Shown here: positions 37,778 through 47,410 of the stretch, one piece after another
Layout of the letters: each line of letters begins with the position of its first letter
How positions within the stretch are numbered: the first letter of the stretch is position 1
DNA from: Melaminivora jejuensis
GTDB lineage: Bacteria > Pseudomonadota > Gammaproteobacteria > Burkholderiales > Burkholderiaceae_C
DNA: 64,000 nucleotides
Reading direction: 5' to 3'
NCBI RefSeq assembly: GCF_017811175.1
Contig: NZ_JACWIJ010000002.1
Coordinates: forward strand, 2,294,001 to 2,358,000
Program-made: the position numbers and the translations under genes
Notes under the pieces: generated by a model
Told to the model about the DNA's origin: nothing
What the model saw: only the letters and a program-made list of their open reading frames with translations
Database searches by the model: none

Positions 37778-39316
37778 TCAGGCCGGGGCGCTGCCGTAGT
37801 CCTGGCGCAGCTCGCGCTTGAGCACCTTGCCGATGGCGCTGCGCGGCAGCTCATCGACCAGGCGCAGATCGGCCAGGCGCTGGGTCTTGCCGGCGCGCTG
37901 GTTGAACCACGCGCGCAGCGCCTGCGCATCGGCTGGCTGGCCGGCGCGCGGCACGACGAAGGCCACCGGGGTCTCGCCCCACTGGCGCGAGGGCACGCCG
38001 ACCACGGCCACGTCGGCCACCGCCGGGTGCGCACGCAACTGCGCCTCCAGATCGCTGGGGTAGATGTTGAAGCCGCCGCTGATGATCATGTCCTTGCGCC
38101 GATCCAGCAGCGTCAGAAAGCCCTCGGCATCGAAGCGGCCCACGTCGCCGGTGCGGATGAAGCGCTTGCCCTGGGCGTCGAACCACTCGGCCTCGCGCGT
38201 CTTTTCCGGCTGGTTGTGGTAGCCGGTCATCATGCCGGGCGAGTGGCCCACGACTTCGCCGGCCTCGCCAGGCGCCGCTTCGCGGCCCTCCTCGTCGATC
38301 AGCCGGATGTCGTGGCCGGCGGCGGGGCGGCCCACGGTGTGCAGCTTGTCCGGGTGCAGGTGCGCCTCCAGGATGCAGGTGCCGCCGCCCTCGGTCATGC
38401 CGTAGAACTCGACCAGCGCGCCAGGCCAGCGCGCCAGCACGTCGGCCTTGAGCTCGGCGCGAAACGGCGCGCTGGTGCAGAACTTGTGCGTGAAGCTGGA
38501 CAGATCGTGGCTGCCGAAATCGGGCTGATCCATGATGCGCTGGTACTGCACCGGCACCAGCATGGTGTGCGTGACGCGCAGCTGCTGCGCCAGCTGCAGG
38601 TAGCGCGCCGCGTCGAACTTGGCCATCAGCGCCACTGTGCCGCCATAGGCCAGCGTCGGGAAGAACACCACCAGCGTGGTGTTGGAGTACAGCGGCGTGG
38701 ACAGCAGCGTCGTGCCCTGCGGGCCGTAGCCCTGCGTGGCGCCGCGCCGGATGTGCGCCCAGCGCATACCGTGCGACTGCACGATGCCCTTCGGAATGCC
38801 GGTGGTGCCCGACGAGTAGATGATGTTGAACGCCGCCTCGGGCGGCACCGCCACCGGCTGCGGCTGCGCGCCCTCGGGGGCCAGCCACGCGTCCCAGGCC
38901 TGGCCGGGGGCCACGCCGTCCAGCGAGATGCGCGCCACCTGCGTGCCGGGCCAGTCCTGCGGCGCGGCCTGGTCGGCAAACAGCAGCCGCGCGCCGGCGT
39001 CGCCCAGCATGACGGCCAGCGTCTCGGGCGCGGCACTGGGCGGCAGCGGCGCGACCACCACGCCGGCGCGCAAAGCGCCCAGGAACAGCGCGCCATAGCG
39101 CACCGAGTTCAGCGCGCAGATGGCGATCGCCTGGCCTGGCAGCACGCCGCCTTGCTGCAAGGCGGCGGCGATGCGATCCATCAGGACATCGAGCTGGGCG
39201 TAGCTCAGGGCCTCGCCCTCGCCCGTCAGCGCCAGGCGCTCTGCCTGCCGGCGTGCGTGCTCGCGGATCAGGTCGGACAGGGGCTGGTAGGGAACGTCAG
39301 GCGCGGCGGGCTGCAT
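37778..39316 (-). CDS. Acyl-CoA synthetase (AMP-forming, class I adenylating enzyme)
   Basis: A 512-aa ANL-superfamily ligase that activates a carboxylic acid with ATP and CoA. Motifs are IIYSSGTTGIPKGIV (P-loop), FYGMTEGGG (A5), RTGDVGRFDAEGFLTLLDR (A7-A8) and PRSAIGKVLKREL, whose lysine is the catalytic A10 residue. It is the likely entry step of the downstream beta-oxidation genes. The substrate cannot be read from sequence; PimA-like dicarboxylate or aryl acid activation is possible. Confidence 0.88.
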   Translation of the reverse strand: MQPAAPDVPYQPLSDLIREHARRQAERLALTGEGEALSYAQLDVLMDRIAAALQQGGVLPGQAIAICALNSVRYGALFLGALRAGVVVAPLPPSAAPETLAVMLGDAGARLLFADQAAPQDWPGTQVARISLDGVAPGQAWDAWLAPEGAQPQPVAVPPEAAFNIIYSSGTTGIPKGIVQSHGMRWAHIRRGATQGYGPQGTTLLSTPLYSNTTLVVFFPTLAYGGTVALMAKFDAARYLQLAQQLRVTHTMLVPVQYQRIMDQPDFGSHDLSSFTHKFCTSAPFRAELKADVLARWPGALVEFYGMTEGGGTCILEAHLHPDKLHTVGRPAAGHDIRLIDEEGREAAPGEAGEVVGHSPGMMTGYHNQPEKTREAEWFDAQGKRFIRTGDVGRFDAEGFLTLLDRRKDMIISGGFNIYPSDLEAQLRAHPAVADVAVVGVPSRQWGETPVAFVVPRAGQPADAQALRAWFNQRAGKTQRLADLRLVDELPRSAIGKVLKRELRQDYGSAPA

Positions 39317-39340
39317 GGGCGGTGTCTCCAGATGTCGTGG

Positions 39341-39392
39341 ATTATTAAAAATAATAGCTATCAGCGCTTGACTGGCAAGGGTTTGCGCCGGA
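39341..39392 (-). repeat. 40-bp dispersed repeat (ligase-etfA spacer)
   Basis: ATAATAGCTATCAGCGCTTG followed by ACTGGCAAGGGTTTGCGCCGG, close to consensus. It lies 25 bases upstream of the acyl-CoA synthetase start and 44 bases downstream of the etfA stop. Confidence 0.9.
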
Positions 39393-39435
39393 TTTCATGC
39401 AAATTTCCAGCAGCAAACCGGTGCCAGGCAGGCGG

Positions 39436-40371
39436 TCACTGCAGGGCCTGCAGCATCTGCGGCACGGCCTCGAACAGATCGGCCTCCAGGCCGTAGTCGG
39501 CCACGCTGAAGATGGGCGCTTCCGCATCCTTGTTGATGGCCACGATGACCTTGGAGTCCTTCATGCCCGCCAGGTGCTGGATGGCCCCGCTGATGCCCAC
39601 GGCGATGTACAGCTGGGGCGCCACGATCTTGCCGGTCTGGCCGACCTGCAGGTCGTTGGGCGCGTAGCCGGCATCGACTGCGGCGCGGCTGGCGCCGATG
39701 GCCGCGCCCAGCTTGTCGGCCAGCGGCGTGAGCACGGCCTGGAACTTCTCGGCGCTGCCCAGCGCCCGGCCACCGGAGACGATGACCTTGGCGGCGGTGA
39801 GCTCGGGGCGGTCGCTCTTGGTGACTTCGCGGCCCACGAAGGCGCTTTTGCCAGAGTCCTGCACAGCGTCGATCCTGTCCACGCTGGCGCTGCCGCTGCT
39901 TGCATCGGCGGCATCAAAGCCGGTGCCGCGCACGGTGATGACCTTGACGCTGTCCACGCTTTGCACGGTGGCGATGGCGTTGCCGGCGTAGATGGGGCGC
40001 TCGAAGGTGTCGCTGCTGACCACCTTGGTGATGTCGCTGATTTGCGCCACGTCCAGCTTGGCGGCCACGCGCGGCGCGACGTTCTTGCCGCTGGCGGTGG
40101 CCGGGAACACGATGTGGCTGTAGTGGCCGGCAATTTGCAGCACCTGGGCAGCGACGTTCTCGGCCAGCGCGTCCTTGAGGCTGGCGCCGTCGGCCAGCAG
40201 TACCTTGGCGACGCCGGCAATTTTTGCCGCAGCGTCGGCGGCGGCCTGGGCGTTCTCGCCAGCGACCAGCACGTGGACGTCGCCGCCGCAGGCAGCGGCG
40301 GCGGTGACGGCGTTGAGCGTGGCGCCCTTGAGGCTTTGGTTGTCGTGTTCGGCAATGACGAGTGCTGTCAT
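39436..40371 (-). CDS. etfA: Electron transfer flavoprotein subunit alpha
   Basis: EtfA (311 aa) with EtfB accepts electrons from acyl-CoA dehydrogenases and passes them to ETF:quinone oxidoreductase. The C-terminal FAD domain has [45 protein letters not shown] and [16 protein letters not shown], all diagnostic. It follows etfB with 24 bases between them and serves the acyl-CoA dehydrogenases of this block. Confidence 0.96.
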   Translation of the reverse strand: MTALVIAEHDNQSLKGATLNAVTAAAACGGDVHVLVAGENAQAAADAAAKIAGVAKVLLADGASLKDALAENVAAQVLQIAGHYSHIVFPATASGKNVAPRVAAKLDVAQISDITKVVSSDTFERPIYAGNAIATVQSVDSVKVITVRGTGFDAADASSGSASVDRIDAVQDSGKSAFVGREVTKSDRPELTAAKVIVSGGRALGSAEKFQAVLTPLADKLGAAIGASRAAVDAGYAPNDLQVGQTGKIVAPQLYIAVGISGAIQHLAGMKDSKVIVAINKDAEAPIFSVADYGLEADLFEAVPQMLQALQ

Positions 40372-40395
40372 GTCTTGTGTCCTTGTCCTTATCCC

Positions 40396-41151
40396 TTAGA
40401 TGACCTTGGCTTCGCCGCGCAGCTTGGCCACCAGCGTGGCCACGTCGGGCACCTTGACGCCAGCGCCGCGCTTGGCCGGCTCGGCCACCTTGAGTGTCTT
40501 CAGGCGCGGGGCGACATCGACGCCCAGCTCTTCGGGCTTGAGCGTCTCGAGGGGCTTTTTCTTGGCCTTCATGATGTTGGGCAGCGTGACGTAGCGCGGC
40601 TCGTTGAGGCGCAGGTCGGTGGTGACCACCGCCGGCAGCGACAGCTGCACGGTCTCCAGCCCGCCATCGACTTCGCGCGTGACGCTGGCCTTGCCGTCGG
40701 CCACTTCCACTTTGCTGGCGAAGGTGCCCTGGGGCAGCTCGGCCAGCGCGGCCAGCATCTGGCCGACTTGGTTGGCGTCGTCGTCGATGGCCTGCTTGCC
40801 CAGGATGATCAGCTGGGGCTGCTCCTTGTCCACCACGGCCTTGAGCAGCTTGGCCACCGCCAGCGGCTGCAGCTCGGCGTCCGCCGGCGTCTCCACCAGG
40901 ATGGCCCGGTCGGCGCCGATGGCCATGGCGGTGCGCAGCGTCTCCTGCGCCTGCGCCACCCCGCACGAGACGGCGATCACTTCCGTGACCACGCCCTTTT
41001 CCTTCAGGCGAACCGCCTCCTCCACGGCGATCTCGTCAAAGGGGTTCATGCTCATCTTGACGTTGGCCGTGTCCACACCGCTGCCATCCGATTTCACCCG
41101 GACTTTCACGTTGTAGTCCACCACGCGCTTGACGGGAACGAGAATTTTCAT
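40396..41151 (-). CDS. etfB: Electron transfer flavoprotein subunit beta
   Basis: EtfB (251 aa) begins [20 protein letters not shown]. It contains [20 protein letters not shown], the AMP-binding region [27 protein letters not shown], and the conserved recognition loop [14 protein letters not shown] that contacts dehydrogenases. It is transcribed before etfA. A short remnant of a nitronate monooxygenase lies just upstream. Confidence 0.96.
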   Translation of the reverse strand: MKILVPVKRVVDYNVKVRVKSDGSGVDTANVKMSMNPFDEIAVEEAVRLKEKGVVTEVIAVSCGVAQAQETLRTAMAIGADRAILVETPADAELQPLAVAKLLKAVVDKEQPQLIILGKQAIDDDANQVGQMLAALAELPQGTFASKVEVADGKASVTREVDGGLETVQLSLPAVVTTDLRLNEPRYVTLPNIMKAKKKPLETLKPEELGVDVAPRLKTLKVAEPAKRGAGVKVPDVATLVAKLRGEAKVI

Positions 41152-41179
41152 AAGTGCAATCTCTGTTGGTTGGAAAAAA

Positions 41180-41257
41180 TCAGCGCAGCAGCCCGGCCAG
41201 GCGGGCCGAGATGATGGGGCGCTCGATGCCCAGCAATTCGGTGATGCGGGTTTTCAT
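41180..41257 (-). pseudogene. N-terminal stub of a nitronate monooxygenase
   Basis: A 25-codon reading frame, [20 protein letters not shown] ending AGLLR. The first 16 residues match the family N-terminus (usual form MxTRITELxGIxHPIIQGGM). After HPII the glycine-rich FMN-binding start is replaced, and the frame stops. It looks like what remains after a large deletion; roughly 300 codons are missing. Confidence 0.65.
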
Positions 41258-41291
41258 GGTGTCTGCCTGTTTCCTCTGATGGACAAATGGC

Positions 41292-42296
41292 TCAGTCCTG
41301 GCTGATGCCCTTGTCGCGGATGATCTGGCCCCAGCGCTGGTAGTCCTGCTGCAGGCGCTGTGCCAGCTCGGCGGGCGGCTGGTAGCGGGCGATGGCACCG
41401 GCGCTGATCATGCCCTCCTGCATGTCCTTGTCGGCCAGGATCTGGCGCACTTCGCCGGCGATGCGCTCGACGATGGGCTTGGGCGTGCCCGCCGGCGCCA
41501 GCAGCGCGCCCCAGGACACGGCGTCGTAGCCCTCGATGCCCTGCTCGGAGATGGTCTGCACCTGCGGCAGCATCTGCACGCGCTCGGGCGAGCCGACGGC
41601 GATGGCGCGCAGCTTGCCGGCCTGGATGTGCGGCAGCGCGGCCACCAGATCCGAGTACATGACCGGCACCTGGCCGCCGATGGTGTCGGTGATCGCCGGC
41701 ACCCCGCCCTTGTAGGGCACGTGCTGCATGTCGAAGCCCGCCATCTGCTTGAGCAGCTCCATGCTCAGGTGGCCAAAGCTGCCGGTGCCCGAACTGGTGT
41801 AGTTCAGCGGGGCTTTTTGCGCCTTGGCGTGCGCGATGAGCGACTTCAGGTCGGTCACCTGGGGCAGCAGCTTCGGGTTGACGACGATGACGATGGGCAG
41901 GTCATAGACCGTGGCCACGGGCGTGAAATCCCGGGCCGTGTCGTAGCCGAGCTTTCTGTACAGGTGCGGCGCCAGCATGGTCGGCGTGGCCAGCATCATC
42001 AGCGTGTAGCCGTCGGGCTCGGCCTTCCTGACCTGGGCGGCAGCGATGGAGCCCGAGGCGCCCGCGCGGTTTTCCACGATGACCGACTGGCCCAGGCGCT
42101 CGCCCAGCTTCTGGCCGACCAGGCGCGAGACGGTGTCGGTGGGCCCGCCGGGCGGGAAGGGCACGACCAGCCGGATCGGCTTGTTGGGCCAGGCCTTGGC
42201 ACCTTGCGCCGCAGCGCTGCCCAGCCAGCCGGTGGCGCCCAACGCGGCTGCGCCCTGCAGCAATGCACGGCGTTGCTTGTCGATGAATTGCATCAT
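41292..42296 (-). CDS. Bug-family substrate-binding protein
   Basis: A 334-aa periplasmic binding protein with an RR-containing N-terminal signal (KQRRALLQGAAALGATGWLG, cleavage after AAAQG). Landmarks are WPNKPIRLVVPFPPGGPTDT, VIVENRAGASGSIAAAQV, PDGYTLMM and YKGGVPAITDTIGGQV. Bug proteins bind carboxylic acids for TctAB-type transporters, but this genome segment has no intact membrane partner. It is intact, unlike the frameshifted copy at 36652. Confidence 0.92.
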   Translation of the reverse strand: MMQFIDKQRRALLQGAAALGATGWLGSAAAQGAKAWPNKPIRLVVPFPPGGPTDTVSRLVGQKLGERLGQSVIVENRAGASGSIAAAQVRKAEPDGYTLMMLATPTMLAPHLYRKLGYDTARDFTPVATVYDLPIVIVVNPKLLPQVTDLKSLIAHAKAQKAPLNYTSSGTGSFGHLSMELLKQMAGFDMQHVPYKGGVPAITDTIGGQVPVMYSDLVAALPHIQAGKLRAIAVGSPERVQMLPQVQTISEQGIEGYDAVSWGALLAPAGTPKPIVERIAGEVRQILADKDMQEGMISAGAIARYQPPAELAQRLQQDYQRWGQIIRDKGISQD

Positions 42297-42384
42297 TTTT
42301 CTCCCTGGATGCCGGCCACGGCGGCAGCTCGGCAGGCAGCGCCTGCCGTGGCCCTTGAAACAAAAAAAAGGGGGGTGCGGGCGG

Positions 42385-43632
42385 TCAGCCCGTGCGCTGC
42401 GGCAGCGTCAGCACGCCTGCGGATTGCAGGCGCGCCAGCGCCTCGTCGTCCAGCGCCAGCAGCTGGTGCAGCACCTCGCGCGTGCCCTCGCCCAGAGTGG
42501 GCGGCGCGCGGCGGATCGGCAGGCGCTGGCCGTCCAGGCGGTAGGGCGGCGCAAACACCGGCGTTGTGCCGGCCACCGGGTGGGGCATGTCCTGCACCAG
42601 GCGGCCACGGCGCGTGCGCTCGCTGGTCAGCGCCTCGTGCAGCCCGGCCACGCGCCCGCACGGGATGCCGGCTGCCGTCAGGCGCTCAAGCAGCAGCTCG
42701 CGCGGGAAGGTGCGGATCAGCTCCTTGAGCAGCGGGCCCAGCGCCAGACGGTTCTTCGCGCGCTCGACGTTGGTGGCAAAGCGCGGGTCTTGCACGATGT
42801 CCGGGCGCTCGATGACCTGGCGGCAGAACTTGTCGAACTGCGCGTTGTTGCCCACGGCGATGATCAAGGGGCCATCGGCCGCCTCGTACATGCCGTAGGG
42901 CACGATGGAGGGATGGGCATTGCCGTAGCGCTCGGGGTCGTGGCCGAGCTGGAGCGCGTCCAGGCCGTAGTAGCCGGTAATCGTCAGGCCGCAGTCGTAC
43001 AGCGCCATCTCGATGAAGCGCCCCCGGCCCTGGCGCTGGCGCTGGTACAGCGCTGCCAGGATGGCCTGCGCCGCATACATGCCGGTCATCAGATCGACCA
43101 CCGCCACGCCGAACTTCAGCGGCGGCGTGCCGGCCTCGCCGTTGAGCGCCATCAGACCGGCCTCGCCCTGGATGACCAGGTCATAGCCGGGCCGGCGCGC
43201 CTCGGGCCCACTGGTGTCGTAGCCCGCCACGGCGCAGTAGATCAGGTCGTCCTTGAGGGCCTTGAGCTGCTCGTAGCCCACGCCGAGCTTTTCCGCGCCG
43301 CCGGTCTTGAAGTTGTGGATGACCACGTCGCACTGCGGCACCAGCTCGCGCACGATCCCCAGCCCCTCGGGGCTTTGCAGATCCAGCGTGATGGAGCGCT
43401 TGTTGCGGTTCATGCTGTTGTAGTAGGTGGTCTCGGTCTGGCCGATGCGCAGGCCCCAGTCGCGCGTGTCGTCGCCACGCCCGGGGTGCTCGACCTTGAT
43501 GACTTCGGCGCCCAGGTCGCCCAGCACCATGGCGCACATGGGGCCGGCGAACACGCGCGAGAGGTCGAGCACGCGCACGCCGGCCAGCGGCAGGTCGAGG
43601 CGGTGCGGGTCTTGATCTTGGATGGTGGTCAT
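42385..43632 (-). CDS. CaiB/BaiF-family (class III) CoA-transferase
   Basis: A 415-aa formyl-CoA-transferase-fold enzyme that moves CoA between acids. It has VRVLDLSRVFAGPMCAMVLGD near the N-terminus, EVIKVEHPGRGDDTR, NMNRNKRSITLDL-like NRNKRSITLDLQSPEG, and RRPGYDLVIQGEAGLMALNG where the aspartate is the expected catalytic residue. Together with the ligase it offers two CoA-activation routes for the pathway acid. The two neighbours are a Bug protein downstream and a thioesterase upstream. Confidence 0.9.
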   Translation of the reverse strand: MTTIQDQDPHRLDLPLAGVRVLDLSRVFAGPMCAMVLGDLGAEVIKVEHPGRGDDTRDWGLRIGQTETTYYNSMNRNKRSITLDLQSPEGLGIVRELVPQCDVVIHNFKTGGAEKLGVGYEQLKALKDDLIYCAVAGYDTSGPEARRPGYDLVIQGEAGLMALNGEAGTPPLKFGVAVVDLMTGMYAAQAILAALYQRQRQGRGRFIEMALYDCGLTITGYYGLDALQLGHDPERYGNAHPSIVPYGMYEAADGPLIIAVGNNAQFDKFCRQVIERPDIVQDPRFATNVERAKNRLALGPLLKELIRTFPRELLLERLTAAGIPCGRVAGLHEALTSERTRRGRLVQDMPHPVAGTTPVFAPPYRLDGQRLPIRRAPPTLGEGTREVLHQLLALDDEALARLQSAGVLTLPQRTG

Positions 43633-43657
43633 GGCTCGGTACTGTCTGCTGTCCAGG

Positions 43658-44083
43658 TCACTCGGATTTCGGGGCGCCCATCAGGGCGATCGTGCCCTGG
43701 GCGATGGCGCACAGCTTTTCCACGCCCGCAGCATCCACCGCGTACACATCGCAGCGGCATACCGCCTGGGAGCGTCCTGCATGGACGACCGAGGCACGCG
43801 CCACCAGCTGCCGGCCCATGGCAGGCCGCACATAGTTGATCTTGTACTCAGAGGTCACCACGGCTGGCCCCAGGGCTGCGCCACCGGCGAAGGTGAGCGC
43901 GTTGTCGGCCAGATAGGACACCACGCCGCCATGCACGAAGCCGTGCTGCTGCTGGATTTTCTGGGCGACGGGCAGGCGCAGCTCCACTCCCTCGCAGGTG
44001 TAGCGCGTCAGTTCGGCCTGCACGAGCTGGCTGAAGGGCTGCGCATCCAGAACACTGCGCGCGTCCTCGATCATTCGGTTCAT
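43658..44083 (-). CDS. PaaI-family hotdog thioesterase
   Basis: A 141-aa hotdog-fold protein starting MNRMIEDARSVLDAQPFSQL. The diagnostic HGFVHGGVVSYLADNALTFA carries the active-site region of PaaI-type acyl-CoA thioesterases, and SEYKINYVRPA continues the fold. It is likely to release CoA from stalled intermediates. The alternative upstream start would add 25 residues encoded within the enoyl-CoA hydratase end and is not supported. Confidence 0.88.
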   Translation of the reverse strand: MNRMIEDARSVLDAQPFSQLVQAELTRYTCEGVELRLPVAQKIQQQHGFVHGGVVSYLADNALTFAGGAALGPAVVTSEYKINYVRPAMGRQLVARASVVHAGRSQAVCRCDVYAVDAAGVEKLCAIAQGTIALMGAPKSE

Positions 44084-44117
44084 GGCGTTTCCTCGCTGGT
44101 AGGTATTGAGAGCATGG

Positions 44118-44933
44118 TCATGCGCGCGGCGCCGCAGAAGGCTTGCGCAGGCGGGCAAAGTCGGCCGGGCGCTTTTCCAGGAAGGCGGCGATGCCCTCGC
44201 GCGACTCCTCGGTTCCCTGCGACAGCGGCATGTACAGGGCTTCGAGTTCGAGCTGCTGCTCCAGCGTGTTGCGCGGCGCCATGCGGCACAGGTGCTTGAT
44301 GCGGCCCATGGCCAGCTCGGGGCCGCGCGCGATCTGCTGCGCCAGCTCCAGCGCCTGCTGCAGCGCCTGGCCCGGCTCGGCCAGGCGGTTGACCACGCCC
44401 AGCTGGTGCAGGCGCTCGCCGCTGACCGGCTGGCCCGTCAGGCACAGCTCGGTCAGCAGCTGGCGCGACAGATGCTCGGCCAGCAGCGCCGTGGCGCCGC
44501 CGTCGGGCGTGAGGCCGACCTTGACGTAGGCCACCGCGAACACGGCGTTCCTGGCCGCCACCAGCATGTCGCCAGCCAGCGCCAGCGACAGGCCGGCGCC
44601 GGCGGCGGCGCCCTCCACGGCGACGATGACCGGCTTGGGGCAGTCGCGCAGCGTGCGGATCAGGTCGTGCAGGCCTTCGAGCTTTTGCCGGCGCGCGGCC
44701 ATCGGCAGCTCGCGCCGGGTGGCCAACTGGCGCAGGTCGCCGCCCGCGCAGAAATGCCCGCCCTCGCCCGTCAGCACCACGGCGCCGACGCTGCTGTCGG
44801 CGCCGGCGGCGTGCAGCGCCTCGGTCATGCCCTGGTAGAAGCCGGGGGTGAGCGCGTTGCGCGCCGCCGGGTTGTTGTTAGACAGGATGAGTACCGCGCC
44901 ATCGCGGCGGGCGAGCAAGGCTGGGGCATCCAT
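44118..44933 (-). CDS. Enoyl-CoA hydratase/isomerase family protein
   Basis: A 271-aa crotonase-fold enzyme. The ATG at 44933 has GGAGG 8 bases upstream and is preferred over a GTG two codons earlier. Oxyanion-hole motifs are GGHFCAGGDLRQLA and EGAAAGAGLSLALAGD; VGLTPDGGATALL follows. The usual catalytic glutamates are partly replaced (G/D in TPDGG), so the exact reaction (hydration, isomerisation or ring chemistry as in PaaG-like members) is uncertain. Confidence 0.88.
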   Translation of the reverse strand: MDAPALLARRDGAVLILSNNNPAARNALTPGFYQGMTEALHAAGADSSVGAVVLTGEGGHFCAGGDLRQLATRRELPMAARRQKLEGLHDLIRTLRDCPKPVIVAVEGAAAGAGLSLALAGDMLVAARNAVFAVAYVKVGLTPDGGATALLAEHLSRQLLTELCLTGQPVSGERLHQLGVVNRLAEPGQALQQALELAQQIARGPELAMGRIKHLCRMAPRNTLEQQLELEALYMPLSQGTEESREGIAAFLEKRPADFARLRKPSAAPRA

Positions 44934-44957
44934 GGCCACTTCCTCCAGGGTCTGATT

Positions 44958-45002
44958 GATACTATTTTGATAGCTGTCAACGCTTGCCAGGCAAGGGTTT
45001 TT
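44958..45002 (-). repeat. 40-bp dispersed repeat (upstream of the enoyl-CoA hydratase)
   Basis: ATACTATTTTGATAGCTGTC followed by AACGCTTGCCAGGCAAGGGT. It separates the acyl-CoA dehydrogenase stop from the hydratase start. Confidence 0.88.
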
Positions 45003-45042
45003 GGCTGTTTTGACTGTTTTTTCAGACTGCTTTTCGGCAGTT

Positions 45043-46173
45043 TCAGTCGCGCAGCGCCATCCAGCGCGCCAGGTGGTGATCCATGTCGCCGAGCTGGTGG
45101 TCGATCATGACCAGGCGCTTGGCGTAGTGCGCCAGCGGCAGCTCCCAGGTCACGCCGATGCCGCCGTGCAGCTGGATGGCCTCCTCGGCCACCAGCGTGC
45201 CGATCCTGCCGACGCTGTACTTGGCCGCCGACAAGGCCTTCTCGCGCGCGATGCGCTCGTCGCCCTCAATGGCAGCGGCGGCATTGATGACCGCCGAGCG
45301 CGCCTGCTCGACCTCCAGCAGGAGGTCGGCCATGCGGTGCTGCAGCGCCTGGAAGCTGCCGATCGGCACGCCGAACTGCCGGCGCGTGCGCAGGTATTCC
45401 AGCGTGTCCATCTTGGCGCGCTCCATGGCGCCCAGCGACTCGGCCGACAGCGCCAGCAGGCCATAGCCCACCACCCGCTCCAGCAGCGCCAGGCCCTGGC
45501 CTTCGGCGCCCAGCAGCGCATCGGCGCCCAGCTGCACGTTCTCGAACGTCAGCTCGGCGGCATGGCCGCCGTCGATGCGGCCATAGCCGCGCGCCTTGAT
45601 GCCCGGCGCGTCGCCCGGCACCAGGAACAGCGAGATGCCCTGCGCATCGCCCACCTCGCCTGCGGTGCGCGCGCTGACCAGCAGCAGCTGCGCCTGGTCG
45701 CCAAACGGCACCACGGCCTTGGCGCCGTCGAGCACCCAGCCCTCGCCCGCGCGCCGCGCGCTGGTGGCCACGCGCTCCAGCTCGTAGTGGCTGGCCGGCT
45801 CGTCGTGCGCCAGAGAGGCGATGGTGCTGCCGTCGATGAGGCCGGCCAGCCGCTCCTTTTGCGCAGCACTGCCGGCCAGCACCAGGGCGCGCCCGACCAG
45901 CAGCGCGCCCAGCACCGGCTCGGCCACCAGGTGGTTACCCAGCACCTCGAACACCAGGGCGATGTCGGCGCCCGCGCCGCCAAAGCCGCCCTCGTCCTCG
46001 GGCAGCAGCGCGCCGATGGCGCCGATCTCGGCAAGTTTCGCGTGGATTTCGGGGCTCCAGCCCTGCGCGCCGTAGGCCGTGCGGTTGCGTACCTCGGCCG
46101 GGTACTGCTCGGACAGGAAGCGGCCCAGGGCGTCCGCCAACATGCGGCGGTCTTCGTTCAGTTCAAAGTTCAT
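45043..46173 (-). CDS. Acyl-CoA dehydrogenase, small subunit of a pair (PimD-like)
   Basis: A 376-aa FAD-dependent acyl-CoA dehydrogenase-fold protein. It starts MNFELNEDRRMLADALGRF and contains LPEDEGGFGGAGADIALVFE, RTRRQFGVPIGSFQALQHRM and AIQLHGGIGVTWELPLAHY. It is 15 bases downstream of a second, larger dehydrogenase gene; such pairs act as heteromers on dicarboxyl-CoA, aromatic or steroid substrates. The order matches pimC-pimD. Confidence 0.9.
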   Translation of the reverse strand: MNFELNEDRRMLADALGRFLSEQYPAEVRNRTAYGAQGWSPEIHAKLAEIGAIGALLPEDEGGFGGAGADIALVFEVLGNHLVAEPVLGALLVGRALVLAGSAAQKERLAGLIDGSTIASLAHDEPASHYELERVATSARRAGEGWVLDGAKAVVPFGDQAQLLLVSARTAGEVGDAQGISLFLVPGDAPGIKARGYGRIDGGHAAELTFENVQLGADALLGAEGQGLALLERVVGYGLLALSAESLGAMERAKMDTLEYLRTRRQFGVPIGSFQALQHRMADLLLEVEQARSAVINAAAAIEGDERIAREKALSAAKYSVGRIGTLVAEEAIQLHGGIGVTWELPLAHYAKRLVMIDHQLGDMDHHLARWMALRD

Positions 46174-46188
46174 GGCTCAGTCAACCCC

Positions 46189-47397
46189 TCACAGCCCCAG
46201 GATGGTCTTGGAGATGATGTTCTTCTGGATCTCGTTGGAGCCGCCGAAGATGGACAGCTTGCGGTAGTTGAAGTAGGCCGCCGCTGCCGTGGCCGCCTCG
46301 GGCGGGCCGACCGGCGGCTCGGCCCAGCCGGCGTGCTGCGCCTGCTCGATGTAGGGCAGCGCATACGGCCCCATGGCGCGGCGGATGAGCGACAGCAGCT
46401 CCTGGCGGATCACCGTGCCGCGAATCTTGAGCATGGAGCTCTCCGCCCCCGGCACGCCCCCGCCCTGCACGGCAGCGAGCACGCGCAAGTTGGTGGTCTT
46501 CATGTTCTCCAGGTCGATCTCGACCTGCGCCATGCGCGTGGCGAACTGCGGATCCTCGGCCAGCGGCTTGCCGTTTCGCTGCACGCGGCTGGCGATGAGC
46601 TTGAGCTTTTCCAGCGCGGCGACGGACAGGCCCACGCCGGCGATGCCGGTGCGCTCATAGGTCAGCAAATACTTGGCGTAAGTCCAGCCCTTGTTTTCCT
46701 CGCCGACCAGGTTCTCCAGCGGCACGCGCACGTCGGTCAGGAAGACCTCGTTGACCTCGGCGTCGCCGTCCAGCGTGCGGATGGGGCGCACCTCCACGCC
46801 CGGCTGGTTCATGTCGATCAGCAAAAAGCTGATGCCCGACTGCGCCTTGGCCGCGCGGTCGGTGCGCGCCAGGCAAAACATCATGTTGGCGTGCTGGCCC
46901 TGCGTCGTCCAGGTCTTCTGGCCATTGACGAGGTAGTAGTCGCCTGCGGCGTCCGAGACCCGCACCGCCGTGGTCTTGAGGCTGGCCAGATCCGAGCCGG
47001 CGCCCGGCTCGGAGTAGCCCTGGCACCACCAGTCGGAGCCATCCAGGATGCGCGGCAGCCAGCGCTTTTTCTGCTCCTGGCTGCCGTACTGGATCAGCAC
47101 CGGCCCCAACATGCTGATGCCGAACGGCACCAAGCGCGGGCCGCCGGCGCGGGCGCTCTCGTCGTCGAAGATGAACTTCTGCACCGGCGTCCAGGCCGTG
47201 CCGCCCCACTCGGTCGGCCAGTGGTAGGCCAGCCAGCCCTTCCTGTTCAGGATGGCGTGCCAGTTTTCCTGGTCGAAGCGCGTCAGGCGCTGGCCGGCGC
47301 GAACCTTGGCCGCCAGGTCGCGCGGCAGGTGCTCTTGCAGGAAGGCGCGCACCTCGGCGCGGAACGCTTCTTCCTCTGGCGTGAATTGCAAGTCCAT
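46189..47397 (-). CDS. Acyl-CoA dehydrogenase, large subunit of a pair (PimC-like)
   Basis: A 402-aa acyl-CoA dehydrogenase starting MDLQFTPEEEAFRAEVRAFL. It has WPTEWGGTAWTPVQKFIFDD, CQGYSEPGAGSDLASLKTTA (FAD/substrate region), NGQKTWTTQGQHANMMFCLAR, and the C-terminal YRKLSIFGGSNEIQKNIISK. These features fit the PimC/large-subunit clade. It is followed by its partner gene and preceded by a thiolase, all the same strand. Confidence 0.9.
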   Translation of the reverse strand: MDLQFTPEEEAFRAEVRAFLQEHLPRDLAAKVRAGQRLTRFDQENWHAILNRKGWLAYHWPTEWGGTAWTPVQKFIFDDESARAGGPRLVPFGISMLGPVLIQYGSQEQKKRWLPRILDGSDWWCQGYSEPGAGSDLASLKTTAVRVSDAAGDYYLVNGQKTWTTQGQHANMMFCLARTDRAAKAQSGISFLLIDMNQPGVEVRPIRTLDGDAEVNEVFLTDVRVPLENLVGEENKGWTYAKYLLTYERTGIAGVGLSVAALEKLKLIASRVQRNGKPLAEDPQFATRMAQVEIDLENMKTTNLRVLAAVQGGGVPGAESSMLKIRGTVIRQELLSLIRRAMGPYALPYIEQAQHAGWAEPPVGPPEAATAAAAYFNYRKLSIFGGSNEIQKNIISKTILGL

Positions 47398-47410
47398 GTC
47401 CTGCCCGCCT

